DNA of 64,000 bases from Exophiala sp. HKRS030 (taxonomy: Eukaryota; Ascomycota; Eurotiomycetes; Chaetothyriales; Herpotrichiellaceae). Within the stretch, counting starts at the first letter, position 1, and each line of letters begins with the position of its first letter. The DNA is taken from contig JAHWDD010000001.1 of NCBI GenBank assembly GCA_023897205.1, positions 3,782,001 to 3,846,000 on the forward strand. The letters run 5' to 3'. Both the position numbers and the translations under genes were made by a program. Shown here in pieces: positions 1-10,333 of the stretch. The notes beneath the pieces are model-generated. The model searched no databases. It had not been told where the DNA came from and was given only the letters and a program-made list of their open reading frames with translations.

Positions 1-11
1 CACACACACAG

Positions 12-1287
12 GAGAACTCGCTCCTCGTGAATAAAACCCCGGATGAGAACCTCGGGGACGAGTTTGAAGCAAGAAAGATTCGACACTACACCGTCAACTT
101 TGGGCCACAGCATCCTGCTGCGCATGGCGTGTTGCGTTTGATTCTTGAGTTGAACGGCGAAGAGATCATTCGAGCAGATCCTCACGTCGGTCTGTTGCAC
201 CGCGGCACCGAGAAACTCATCGAGTACAAGACATATCTGCAAGCTTTGCCATACTTTGACCGATTCGACTATGTCTCCATGATGACCAACGAACAAGTCT
301 TTTCCCTGGCTGTCGAGAAACTTCTCAACATCGAAATTCCGGAACGAGCCAAGTACATCCGTACCTTGTTTGGAGAGATCACCCGAATCTTGAATCACTT
401 GATGTCCATTCTCTCTCACGCCATGGACGTTGGCGCCCTGACGCCTTTTTTGTGGGGTTTCGAGGAGCGAGAGAAGCTCATGGTACGTTTGCCGAATCTT
501 CCTCTTGACTCTGTCTAATCATTTACAGGAATTTTATGAACGTGTTTCCGGTGCACGATTGCACGCTGCCTATGTCCGTCCTGGTGGTGTCAAGGCAGAT
601 CTCCCCCTTGGCTTGCTCGACGATATTTACGCGTGGGCAACTCAATTTGGTGATCGTATCGACGAAACCGAGGAACTTCTGACCGACAACCGAATCTGGA
701 TTGGCCGGACCAAAGGCGTTGGAGTCGTGTCTGCTGCAGATGCACTCAATTACAGTTTCTCTGGTGTCATGCTGCGAGGCTCAGGTGTACCCTGGGACAT
801 TCGAAAGAGCCAACCTTATGATGCCTACGACAAAGTTGAGTTTGATATTCCTGTCGGACAAAACGGCGATTGCTACGACCGATATCTGTGTCGCATGGAG
901 GAATTCAGACAATCATTGCGCATCATCCATCAATGCTTGAACCAAATGCCGCCGGGACCTCACAAAGTGGAAGACTACAAGATTGCTCCACCGCCGCGTG
1001 CAGCAATGAAGGAGAACATGGAAGCTTTGATTCACCATTTCTTATTGTTCACAAAGGGATACACTGTCCCTCCTGGAGATACCTACACTGCGATAGAAGC
1101 ACCCAAAGGAGAGATGGGTGTCTATCTGGTCAGTGACGGCAGCGAACGTCCTTACCGATGCAAAGTTCGGGCTCCTGGTTTCGCACACTTGGGATGTTTC
1201 GATCAGATCAGTCGTGGCCATCTTCTAGCTGATGCCGTCGCCATCATAGGCACCTGTGATTTGGTCTTTGGTGAAATTGACCGTTGA
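12..1287 (+). CDS. nuo-49: NADH:ubiquinone oxidoreductase 49 kDa subunit, 5' partial
   Basis: This is the nuclear-encoded 49 kDa (NDUFS2/NuoD-like) core subunit of mitochondrial complex I, which lines the quinone-binding site in the peripheral arm. The gene enters the window after an intron ending in AG at 10-11. Exons are 12-482 and 529-1287, joined by a 46-bp GT-AG intron in phase 0. The N-terminal part has the family block [15 protein letters not shown] and [16 protein letters not shown]. Further on are [28 protein letters not shown] and, near the end, the typical [16 protein letters not shown] and a C terminus [12 protein letters not shown]. The reading frame is intact to the TGA at 1285-1287. 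The missing 5' end would hold the start codon and mitochondrial targeting peptide. It is the left conserved border of the accessory island. Identification is secure; only the upstream exon is unseen. Confidence 0.96.
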
Positions 1288-1430
1288 GTTTGGACGTCGC
1301 TTGGCGTCGGCTATTAGTTATTTCATTTTTATTAACTATATTTGCTTCTCATTCTCATTCTCATTTCTTCTTTCTTTTATTATTTCCACTCGCTTCTGTC
1401 AATCGTTCATGTCTGTCACATCTAGACAAT

Positions 1431-2071
1431 ATGGACCATCCTGACTTTCCCACCGCTATGGCTGACTCAGAAGGCCCTCCTGTCGCCTGTTATAGTCGTA
1501 CTGCTATCAGAACTCCCACCTCACGCGTCGATATTCAGTGGGTTTCCAATCCAAACTATTACTACGATCCAGATGCGATATCTCGACATCTCGACGATCC
1601 AGTGCCATTAAGCCAGGAACAGTACCCCATGAATGAGCGTACTTTGGACTTAGTGACGACAGGAGAGACTCGATATCAATATCGAGTCATGCGTTGTTTG
1701 GCTGATATCCTCCATTGCACAGGATATCTGGCCATCACCGTGAGTGTTCCACACGACGATATCGCCAGTGAATGGTCCACCATCAAGACCAACTTCTTTC
1801 AAGGTGCTCCTATTGGTACAGACTTGTCATTTCTTCTGTAGCTCTACAGTACTGACTTCTCTGTTTAGGTAATATGATTCGAGTTAGATCGGTTCTTCAC
1901 AGTCATAGTACAGAGACTATCGATTTTCCTCGTCGCTACTCCATACAGATACAGGTTCATCGTGTCGGCTTCAGACTGGAAAGAGAGGAAGAGGAGCGGG
2001 TTATCGCAGAAGGTGGTCTAGAGGCGTATCTTGATCTTCTTGACCAACGCGAGCTTGAACAGAACTCGTGA
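1431..2071 (+). CDS. Hypothetical protein A, two exons (tandem relative of 2454-3088)
   Basis: I do not recognise this gene. The model is ATG at 1431, exon 1 1431-1815, intron 1816-1868 (gtacag...tttag), exon 2 1869-2071, about 195 residues. The splice keeps phase (ATT G|GT AAT). An upstream in-frame ATG at 1284 would add a pyrimidine-rich leader that looks untranslated. Exon 2 encodes the segment YSIQIQVHRVGF followed by a charged helix (EREEEERVIAEG, LDLLDQRELEQ). The next gene on the same strand has the same exon layout: its intron also lies just after an FF...IG motif and is followed by YDVQIQLHREDF. That parallel structure suggests an old tandem duplication. No signal peptide or catalytic motif is visible. 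It sits at the left side of the accessory island, directly downstream of the complex I gene. Confidence 0.55.
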
Positions 2072-2453
2072 GGCACGTTTGAATCTGGCGAAAATTGAGT
2101 CAGACCACGCTCGAGGGTGATTAGTTCTTCAGAGATCAAATTTGATTCATGGTTCTTCTACATCAAGATTTCTTTCCCAATAATTGAGTCGACACTGCGC
2201 CCCTTCGCGAGACGGGCCAACATTATTAACCCATCTCGATTCACTGATACTTCTTCATCTACGCGTCCAACTATGTATATGTATTCTCGTCACCTGAGCG
2301 CCCTCAACAGAATATCTGGCTTGGCGCATATTGTCGGTTATCCCAGTATCGTCAGTACCCTCCCCGAGTTTCTATATCTTCTCGATCTCTCTTCCTTTTC
2401 TTCTTTCCTCTCCTTTCTTTTATCTGTCTGTCTTACCTCGTCTCGCTCACAAC

Positions 2454-3088
2454 ATGCCTCCCACCGTGATCCACATCAGCGGCGTGGTACTCCTTCGATA
2501 CATCACCTCGAATCTTCACGTCCAGAACTGCGATGTCCAAGCGCACTGGGTTGCCCGAGAGCAGGAGTCTTTTGACCCAAGTCAGTTCGACCTCCTGAGA
2601 AACCCCCTTCCGGATGACCTCGGTTTCCGACTACCAGAGATGGCACAGCTTCTGGCGGTCGATCTTCCCACTGCCTACGGTCAAGGTTACACCTTGATGT
2701 CCCAGATTCACTATTTTCTGCACCGCAACCACGCAAGAACCATCAGTATCTGGACTCCTACTCCCCATATCGCTCAGTCATGGGCTGTCCTTCTCGGCAC
2801 CTTCTTCTTGGACACGGAAGACATCGGTAAGCTTTAGGTCCCCTCACGTCAGAATGGCCGAACTAACCTACGATGAAAGCTCGACGAATTCGAATCACGT
2901 GGCGCACCGCTTCTGGCGATCAGCAAATTCCGGCACAGTATGATGTCCAAATTCAACTTCATCGAGAAGACTTTTCTGTCGTGCAACAAAGCGTGATGAC
3001 TCACGATGCGTCGCCAATCGTCAGAAGAGCTATCAGAGGAGATTCGGCCGTCTTAGCCATTCGCTCTTCTCCCTTGGGAAGAGCATGA
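2454..3088 (+). CDS. Hypothetical protein B, two exons (tandem relative of 1431-2071)
   Basis: Function unknown. Model: ATG at 2454, exon 1 2454-2826, intron 2827-2879 (53 bp, the same length as in the neighbour), exon 2 2880-3088, about 193 residues; the junction ATC G|CT CGA keeps phase. The stretch FFLDTEDI-ARRIRITW, then YDVQIQLHREDF, corresponds to FFQGAPIG-NMIRVRS and YSIQIQVHRVGF in protein A. The rest has diverged widely, so identity outside the splice-flanking block is low. A polypyrimidine tract precedes the start codon, as it does in gene A. Both genes read open without stops, which argues that they are, or recently were, expressed. An alternative is that both are fragments of a larger lineage-specific family. 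Confidence 0.55.
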
Positions 3089-3340
3089 AAAGTCGGCGCG
3101 GCCCCTAGACGCGACTCACACCTGGACGGAAGTCAGAGTCTCTCTTTTCGGCGTTACCACGGGGTTGAAATCTAGATACATTTTGTACTCCACCGTACGT
3201 TTGAGCCCTTTCTGGCTCATCAGTACTAAGAAGCTCAATTGAACTCTACCATACCACCATCATGTCTCACTCAATCGACCTGTCTCGTTTGAAACCAATC
3301 GGTCTCTGTCGCTTTGACCTCGACATAGTCCCCTTTTGTT

Positions 3341-3404
3341 GTCCAGGAGGCACATGTGCAATTGGGACCCTGAATGAGTCAAGGCTCACATGTGCCGCCT
3401 GGAC
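3341..3404. repeat. Inverted pair of CACATGTG-containing 18-mers
   Basis: Left arm GTCCAGGAGGCACATGTG at 3341-3358; the right arm at 3387-3404 is its reverse complement with one mismatch (17 of 18). The palindromic cores are 36 bp apart, the same spacing as the paired cores inside the SNF2 gene introns. The block follows a short ORF starting with ATG at 3262 and precedes a good-looking acceptor (cattccag) at 3464-3471, so it may lie in an intron of an unrecognised gene. Confidence 0.85.
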
Positions 3405-3624
3405 TTCCCTTGTCCCTCCCTTGCCTTCCCCTCAACTTCATTCAGTGTAACCGTTTCACTTCATTCCAGATCCATACTACCATGTGCCAAACCCCCAATG
3501 CTCTTGCTTCCTGACCCATAAAGGCCTGAACAATCTCCTGCAGCTCGATCTCATCGTCCCTATACCACTCCTCAGCACATAAGCATATTTCTCCTTCAAT
3601 CCTCCAGCCATTCTAGGTTCCTCC

Positions 3625-4234
3625 ATGGCACCCAAGATCAGAACCCACAATCGTTGTCTCTCGTGCAAGGACCTCGAATTCAAACAAACCCGAAGGATGA
3701 TCGAAACCTTTCAGTTGGAGTAAGCATCTACTGTCGAACGGTCTTGATCTTGTCTCGCCCTCTGGACATGATGACCTTTCTCCTAGCGTCTAGTCGCTCT
3801 CGTACCAGGTCCGCCGATCACCTATCCCACCGAGAACAGCTCAGCCATGTATGTGGGCGATCAGCGTTTTCCCGCCACCCAGCAACGTAGACAGAGGATT
3901 CCCGAGTCTCCCATCATACGGAGTAACCTTCTAGTCTCCTCAGGACACGAAAGTGGCTCGGTACCAACGCTGGAACGATCTTTGGTATCTCCACGTATGG
4001 CACGAGCGGTTACTTCGTACCATGCGTGTGAGAAAGGCTTCTCGCTGGCCGAACCTCGATGGTATCGCCTTCGGGCAGCGTCGAAGGCAGTTCACTGTCT
4101 CCTCCTACGGACGATTCGCTCACCACGGAAGACTTTGGACCAAAACTAGAGTCGTGTCCCAGACTCGGTGCTTGATTCGTTCTCGTGCTTCGGCTCAACA
4201 TCGAGCCACATTACAGGACAGGGATCACACGTAG
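3625..4234 (+). CDS. Possible three-exon hypothetical gene C
   Basis: Unrecognised. A phase-consistent model is exon 1 3625-3719, intron 3720-3808 (gtaagc...accag), exon 2 3809-3848, intron 3849-3943 (gtatgt...cctcag), exon 3 3944-4234, giving about 141 residues. The first exon has a CxxC pair (RCLSCKDLEF) and the third a Trp- and Arg-rich stretch (YQRWNDLWYLHVWHERLLR) with protein-like composition. Both donors are strong, and the three phases agree, which is the main support. No homologue is recognised and the end of the protein is low in complexity, so this could also be the remains of a gene. It lies just after the inverted pair at 3341-3404. Confidence 0.38.
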
Positions 4235-4669
4235 AGAGTGGACACCGTCAAATCTACTTTACATGTATTACCTGTCCTTCGCCGTCTTCTCTCACCGTCG
4301 ATATCTCTTATGACAATCGAACATGGAAGATTGATCTCGACGCCGCACATTCAAATGACAACGGATGATTCACAGGTTCAATCTATTCCGTTCGGTCTCG
4401 ACGAACTTGTCGCCACGGAAAGACCCTCTTCGTAGCAAAACCTTCCTGGTAGTGATGCATGTTGTCACTCCAGTCCGCAGATCTTTAATCCTTCCCGTGA
4501 AACAGCTCCCTGTCTTTCAATGCTTCATACAATCAACCGGATAGGCAATGACAGAAACCGATTGTTCGCATAAGAATGTATGTACATCAGCAAGGAGAAA
4601 ATATCAGAACCTGGCCCTTTCCACTCCACCAAACCATCCACCGCAAAGTAACGTCAGTGTCACCCCAAG
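4235..4669. other. Intergenic, no gene seen
   Basis: About 435 bp between possible gene C and the 3' end of the recombinase gene. Short overlapping ORFs are present but none has a protein-like composition across its length. A TACATGTA core lies at 4260-4267, in a context (reverse strand ACAGGTAATACATGTA) that partly fits the island motif. Confidence 0.6.
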
Positions 4670-7576
4670 TCATTTTTGTTCTACACCTGCAACACCGTAT
4701 TTGAGTTTATACCACAACTGATATGAATTGATCTCGACCATAGTGGTAACGTCATGCTTGTTCTTCAAATGAGCCTTGTATTGCTTCTCGTCAGCCCAGA
4801 ACTTTTTGTTGCCTTGACAATCAGAATGCAAGCAGACAGTTCCGTAAAATGGAATAATTTCAAGACCATTGGAATCGTATGTAAGAGGCGAGGAGATATC
4901 AATAGTATTGATATTCGGACGTGGGTGTAAGCGAACGGTGTTTGGAGTAGGTAGATATTTTGGATAATTTTCTGGTGTTTGATCATGTTTTCTTTTGAGG
5001 TGAGTAGTATAGTCACTGTAATTGGCAAATTCTGTAGTTACTTGACAACCAGGAAATAAACACATGGTTGTCAAGTACGATTTGCTCGTTCCTCGAGGAG
5101 CGATAAAGTCGACTTGGATGACCTTGCCAACGTATTCTCTGCATTCAATCGCTGTAAGCATATGATAAGAGGACAGATGACGACGAAAGGCTTCTCGAGA
5201 CACAAAAAAATGATCTCGAGGCAGTTGACAACCCGAAACATTGCAGGCTGTGTTGGCTGGCCAAGTTTCATCATGATGTAGTTGACGATGGTTCCTCATG
5301 AGATGTTTGGTGGCGAATGTCTTGGTAACTCCGCAGATCTCCCTATCCGGACACTGCTTTGGGAAACCCTCGGAAACGTGATGGATGTTCTGAGATTTCC
5401 GTTTGCGACTTGTTGGTACGGTGAGAAGATAGTCGTTGTTATCGGGCAAGGCTGTTTGACTGTCAAAAGTATTGATTGATATACCTTGACAATTTGTTTC
5501 GTGTTGATCGCGATGAAGAGTAGAATTGAATGTTCTTCTACATCCCTGTTTACGACAAGCGTATAAAAATTTTGAGGGCGGATGTCGGCTATTCCCTGTC
5601 TCTGCATCTTTTGGTAGTTCTGAAGTTGCAACACTAATCAGATTGATCGTCGAGAAATAGTCGATGAACTGACGTATAGAAGCTTTGAGAATGTTTGAGT
5701 CATCGAGAGGCGGGCGAGATGCCAGTACATGGACGAACTGAAGAGACATTACGTCGATCATAGCTTCTGATGGCTCCTCGCCTTTCATATCATCAGCAAG
5801 ACCGAGGGCATTGCTCATTTCACTGGTGATGAGGTCCACAGTCTCCTCGGTTATGGCGACATTATGATTCTCTTCATCTGTGTCCGTCGAATGTAGATGC
5901 GAAATATTCGTGATATCTTTACGAGACTCACGTGATGATGAAGAAACTGGTGTTGTCTTTGATATAGTCGAGTTCTGCAAAATTTGTCGCTGATGAGTTG
6001 CCCATTGATCGCGCTGTATCTTCTCAAGCTCTTGTCTCGCTCTATAACGATCATTGCGATCCGTAGAGTCAAGATTGTTGGATGTGCAAAAATTGTTGAT
6101 ATCCTTGGTATCGATTTTGCGCTTCGTGAATGGCGAGGAAGCCAACTGAATGCCGAATGAATCGTCTCTTTCGTGAGCCGAATGATTGAGGCGCGCCGCC
6201 CAATGGTCATCTTTTCTCCGCCCAATATATCTGTCGGTTACTCCATTGCGTACAGAGTCATGTGTATGCCCAAGCGCTCTCCGTACACCTTCGATGTTGG
6301 TTGATGGCGATAGCGAGTAGATATCTGCCGCAGCGCCTCGACGCAAATCATGTGACGCAGGAATATCAAGCATTCCGATGAGATTTGCAGCACGCCGAAG
6401 AAATCGAGTTTGTTGGTCAACACCTGCCGGCTTGGTAAAATCGAGACGTTCTCCTCTGGTACGTGCAAAGAAGACTGGCCATTGTGGAGTCTGCCAAACA
6501 AATCGCTTGCTTGGACGCTCAAAGACTGTAGTAATTAGTTCTTCCCAAGTTGTCTCTTCTACGGCGCCAATACGAAGGGCATATGCCAGAAGTAACTTGG
6601 TAACGTCAACTGCATTGTTCTCTTTATTCAGTTGTCCAAGTTCAACTTTCATTGCCTTTCTTGGGTCGTTTCTAAGTAAGAGATCAAGTAGTTAGTATCA
6701 ACGCTTCAAAAGTTGTTAAGATAGTAAATGAAACTCACTTGTGTGACTTGAGATACAAAAGAGTAATCAACATCGTAAGTCTGGGATCGTCCACGGATGG
6801 GCCTTTCGCTATAACCTCAATATCTTTCCATTTCAAGTATTCAGTGCCTGTGTAGTGGGCAGATCTCTTGAAATCACCAGCTCGCGCAGCCAATGCTGCC
6901 TGCAATGCAAGTGCAAGGCATCCTGCCAACATTGAATCCCATGATTTTGTACCATTGAGGATAGCGTCAGAAAGTGTGGCTGAAACCATCATCTTCACAA
7001 TTTGACAAGACAGCCATAGAGCCTCTCGTGCAGGGTCTTTAGTGAGCTGACCATCATTGAGGAGCTGTTGTATAGTGGCATCAAGTCTGAGATTGTCTCG
7101 CTTAGACAACTTGAAGTTTTCATCGTGAAAGGTCAGAGAACGAGCGAGCTGTGTCCTAGCCTCTTTCATCACTGTCCAAGCGATTTTGCCATCATTGTGT
7201 CTGGATTGTAAATGACTGGGTAATTGGAAGAGGAAGCGAATCATATCATCTCCGGTAGGTGTGACACTAGGAAATAAGTATTAGTCTTTACCTGAACACG
7301 ACTCACCATTTGAATATGTTCAAGTACTTACTTTGGACGACTGTTAATCTTCAATGAATGCTTAGCAAAGGCCTTAAATAGCTCATACCAGTATCGGCGG
7401 TGGATAGCTGTACTGGGAGCATTGGCGACATCTTGGAGCTTCTTCAACTGGATCTTAGAATCAACTCGATCAGTTGTTGAGTTTGCAATGATTGAAGAAA
7501 TTGCTCGGCTGCCGATTCCTGGGAGCTCTTCTTCGTGCTCGCTGATCTCAATATCTGAGGAGTTGAAGTCGTCCAT
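4670..7576 (-). CDS. Tyrosine recombinase fused to C2H2 zinc fingers (DUF3435/captain- or Crypton-like)
   Basis: Intact model on the minus strand: exon 1 7576-7332, intron 65 bp, exon 2 7266-6739, intron, exon 3 6671-4670; all phases agree, giving 924 residues. A tyrosine-recombinase catalytic set can be read: Arg about 210 in LAARAGDFKR (followed by YLKWKDI), the H-x-x-R box at about 365-368 (ASHDLRRG), GH at about 392-393 (RALGHTHD) and the candidate nucleophile Tyr about 406 (TDRYIG). After an acidic linker, residues about 630-920 hold five C2H2 fingers, for example CRKQGC...H and CLFPGC...HLKRKH. Family knowledge: fungal YRs of this type mobilise Starship or Crypton elements and are also called FluG-domain/DUF3435 proteins. 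The fingers would supply DNA recognition. Which YR family it belongs to is inference. It is likely nuclear. A dead copy of its N terminus lies at 17811-18070. Confidence 0.8.
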
Positions 7577-7720
7577 GACAAATCTGAAAAGAGGGTCGCA
7601 CCTTGAGGGCGAGACTATGGTAGAACATGGAAAGTCAACTGCAGAGCATGTACAGGACAACGAAAGATCACCAGAACAGAGGAGAGGAGTAGATGAGAAG
7701 AAGTGGACGCAAGATGAGGA

Positions 7721-7780
7721 CTGGAGGTGAGAAAGAAGGACTGGAGGTGAGAAAGAAGGACTGGAGGTGAGAAAGAAGGA
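7721..7780. repeat. Tandem repeat, 20 bp x 3
   Basis: The unit ctggaggtgagaaagaagga is repeated three times without change, about 145 bp upstream of the recombinase start codon. It is purine-rich on the plus strand and would lie in the 5' leader or promoter of that gene. Confidence 0.9.
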
Positions 7781-8119
7781 GATGGGAGGAGTTGTGATGA
7801 AGTGAGGTATGGAAGGTGCTATCGAATCATACCACGTGATGACGCCCCAATGCCAGAGAAAATCAATGTTACTGTGTCTACTCAAGGTCTCTTCTACCAG
7901 CTCCGCCTTCCAAGTCCTCGCCCTCGGTGAAATATCCTTGTATGTCAGAAGCTTCGATAAGCCCTTCAGGTAGTGGCGAAGCGGTCTTGAAACCAGAAAG
8001 TGTATGGGTCGATCAGAGCCCTCTCTTCTACCACTGCCTCGCCAATTCATTCAAGTTTCATGTCTGAGTTTGTCTGATCATGGACTTCTTTAGAAGTCAG
8101 AGTCGGAGGAGGAGGATGG

Positions 8120-8426
8120 CTAATCATCTTCTCCCGGACCGAATGGCTGGTCGAGATCAGAGTCACTAGACGCATAGATTCGGTCCTCGGTGGTTTCATC
8201 ACCCTCGAGTGTGACGGGGTTTGTCGACCTGCCTTCATCATCGCCGTCCGTGAGCATTCTGGTATACGCAATCCTTGTCCGCCGTGTCAATTCGGCAAGT
8301 CTCCTCGAAGCCGGGGGATTAGTGGTGCGGATTTGTTGCGTGGTCAGTCATGATAGTAATGCCGTTGGTTCGCGCCTGAATTGCTGGGGCAGCGCCGAAA
8401 GCACCGTGTTCATTAGGAGTGTTCAT
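8120..8426 (-). pseudogene. Small acidic protein gene with an apparent frame break
   Basis: Read on the minus strand, ATG at 8426 opens a frame (MNTPNEHGAFGAAPAIQ...) that ends at a TAA near 8323. Shifted by one base, a second frame runs on with strongly protein-like composition (SRRLAELTRRTRIAYTRML, then an acidic tail ending FGPGEDD) to a TAG at 8122-8120. Joined by one frame change, the pair would give a protein of roughly 100 residues with a basic centre and acidic C terminus. There is no obvious intron between the two frames. It could be a one-base mutation, an assembly error, or a second exon whose true first exon lies elsewhere. Its neighbour upstream is the SNF2 gene and downstream the recombinase, all on one strand. 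Confidence 0.35.
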
Positions 8427-9424
8427 CTTCTGCGCATTAGATGTGGCGATTGGCGAGAGGGTCGTTAAGTGGTGTAGTTGTTATTTGCTGTAAGCGATGA
8501 GGGAAATGGTTTGATTTGAGTTACATAAACAAGCTAGGACTGCTTGCTGTTGTTAAATAGGCAACGAGATGGCTCAAATGCGTAGTGAATTGCACAGCCG
8601 GATGGAAGTGAAGTCGAGGCCAGGTCCCGTGTGCCATTTTGCTCACCAAGTTGAAGAATACTGCACACCTGAATGACTGTACAAGCTGAGAGGACTCATA
8701 GGAGCACTAGAAAAACTAGTGCCAGGAATAAAGCTCTAACTTCATTCGGCGAGGCTGAGATTCTGTGTGATCAAATCTTAGGAACATACTCCGTACTATC
8801 ATGCCAATTTCTTCGGTTCACTCAAAATCAACGCTTTGTACGCATCTTAGAGACACACGACGTGAATCAACTTTTTTCAGTGCCATTCAAAATCGGATCT
8901 CAAAAATTTGAGCCTTATCAAGAATTCATCAGCTCATAGATGGCTATAGATGCGCGCTAGTCATAATAGACTAGCGTAATATTTCCATTTCCTCATTAAG
9001 TATTAAAATTTCACCGAGACTTCACTCAGACTTCATTTAGACTTCAATTAGAATTCATTCTATCATGATAATGTAATTATCTTGGTTTCTTCTTTATATT
9101 CTTTACGTCTCTATAACCACTTTATCTCTCTACACAAATTAATTTAAAGTTTACTATTAATCTCTCTACTATGTTAAGTCCGCCTGAGAAAGAATGGTAT
9201 TAGTGCGTTGGCGGCGTCCAAGTATCACATGTAGAATTAAGATTTTAGGATTCATGGCAGTTATGACCAATTTGTTAACTCTTCGTTGCGAGTCAAGTTC
9301 ATTAATCAATGTCCCAGGCTCCCAGTCTCATCAGTGTATCATGATCGAAATCGCCTGTCTGATGCATTAGCTTTTGATTAGGTGGTCTATCATGTGTCCA
9401 TAGACATGGTCATAACCTTAAGCC

Positions 9425-9604
9425 GTCCGAGTGGTACATGTGGAAACGGGGCCAGTCTATGTAAATTCAATGTCTCTGCTCGTGGTCCCTGTATTACAGG
9501 TGGAAACTGGATCAATCTCTTTAAATCCAATTTCTCCGTTTGTCGTCCAAGAATCACATGTGGAGAATGGTCCATGGTCCACTCGACTTGTGACTCCTTC
9601 GACT
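9425..9604. repeat. 60-bp tandem repeat, about three diverged copies, each starting with the island motif
   Basis: Units start at 9425, 9485 and 9545, exactly 60 bp apart. Each begins with GTCC, then 7 to 8 variable bases and ACATGTGG (ACAGGTGG in the second unit), then GAAAC or GAGAA. The first two also share the later words TGTAAATTCAATGTCTCT and TTTAAATCCAATTTCTCC. A related motif follows at 9612-9630. The copies are diverged, so the duplication is not recent. Confidence 0.75.
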
Positions 9605-10048
9605 ACCCGTAACCCAAGTGATACATGTGTTGCGAAGACACTCTCGGTCGAGAACGAGAGAAGAATGACGACAGGGAGAGCAGAAAAGATGGACGGATGA
9701 AAAGGAAGAGAAAGAGAAAAAGAAAAGAAATCGAGAATCCGATGAGGTAATAAACAATGTATCTGCTTCGAATCTCGACCGCCGAGTTATCTCATCATGA
9801 TAAGGAGGGCCGGACCAACATAAATGAGTCTACTAGACAAGTGTCTAGAAATTTCCACTCAGGGAGAGGATTTACATCTCGAGGTGTGCTCAATCGTCAC
9901 GGGTAGAACGCGTGAGGAAGACGGGTCATGCGTGGCGAATCTCGCAAGATCAGCTAAGAAGAAATGTATGACACATGATAAGTCATTTTGATTCTGCTTT
10001 GATAACCTAAGCTCCAAGAAATACGGCCAAGAAACCACAACATCCGGA

Positions 10049-10130
10049 CCAAGCACCAAGCACCAAGCACCAAGCACCCTAAGCACCCTAAGCACCCTAA
10101 GCACCCTAAGCACCCTAAGCACCCTAAGCA
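10049..10130. repeat. Short tandem repeats AAGCACC and AAGCACCCT
   Basis: Three to four copies of a 7-bp unit (aagcacc) pass directly into about six copies of a 9-bp unit (aagcaccct). The longer unit looks like the shorter one with two inserted bases. Although it contains CCCTAA, the period is nine, so this is not a telomere-type array. Confidence 0.9.
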
Positions 10131-10333
10131 TGCATTCCAGACCGCGGATCCATGACTCGAAGAAAGAAAGAAGAGAAAAAAACAACTTCAGCACGATAAT
10201 CCCATGTCAAGTGAAATCATCTGTCGTGATCTTCGAGAGTTCTCGCTAAACCCTGATGAAATGTCTAAATCCCATTCGTGATCGGCCCAAGTGGCACATG
10301 TAGCCCCAGGCTCCAGAAGCATCCAGTGATCAC

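Larger units (their letters stand above)
8427..10333. other. Non-coding, AT-rich spacer within the island
   Basis: About 1.9 kb without a convincing gene. An 88-codon plus-strand ORF at 8673-8939 is open but unrecognised. From about 8940 to 9200 the DNA is strongly A+T-rich and rich in TpA, as expected for decayed or RIP-mutated sequence. The second half carries several YACATGTR motifs (9226, 9435, 9555, 9622, 10295) and two simple tandem repeats annotated separately. Confidence 0.6.

Noticed and set aside
1284..1430. Upstream start at 1284 for hypothetical protein A
   Set aside because: It overlaps the stop codon of the complex I gene and would add a pyrimidine-tract leader rich in Phe, Leu and Ser-His repeats.
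4670..7576. Annotation as an ordinary C2H2 transcription factor
   Set aside because: The N-terminal two thirds carry the tyrosine recombinase residues; the fingers are an appended domain.
10081..10130. Telomere-like CCCTAA words
   Set aside because: The repeat unit is nine bases (CCCTAAGCA), not six, and the array is short and internal.
9859..10194. Minus-strand ORF of 111 codons
   Set aside because: Its middle is only the translation of the AAGCACCCT tandem repeat (RVL repeats).
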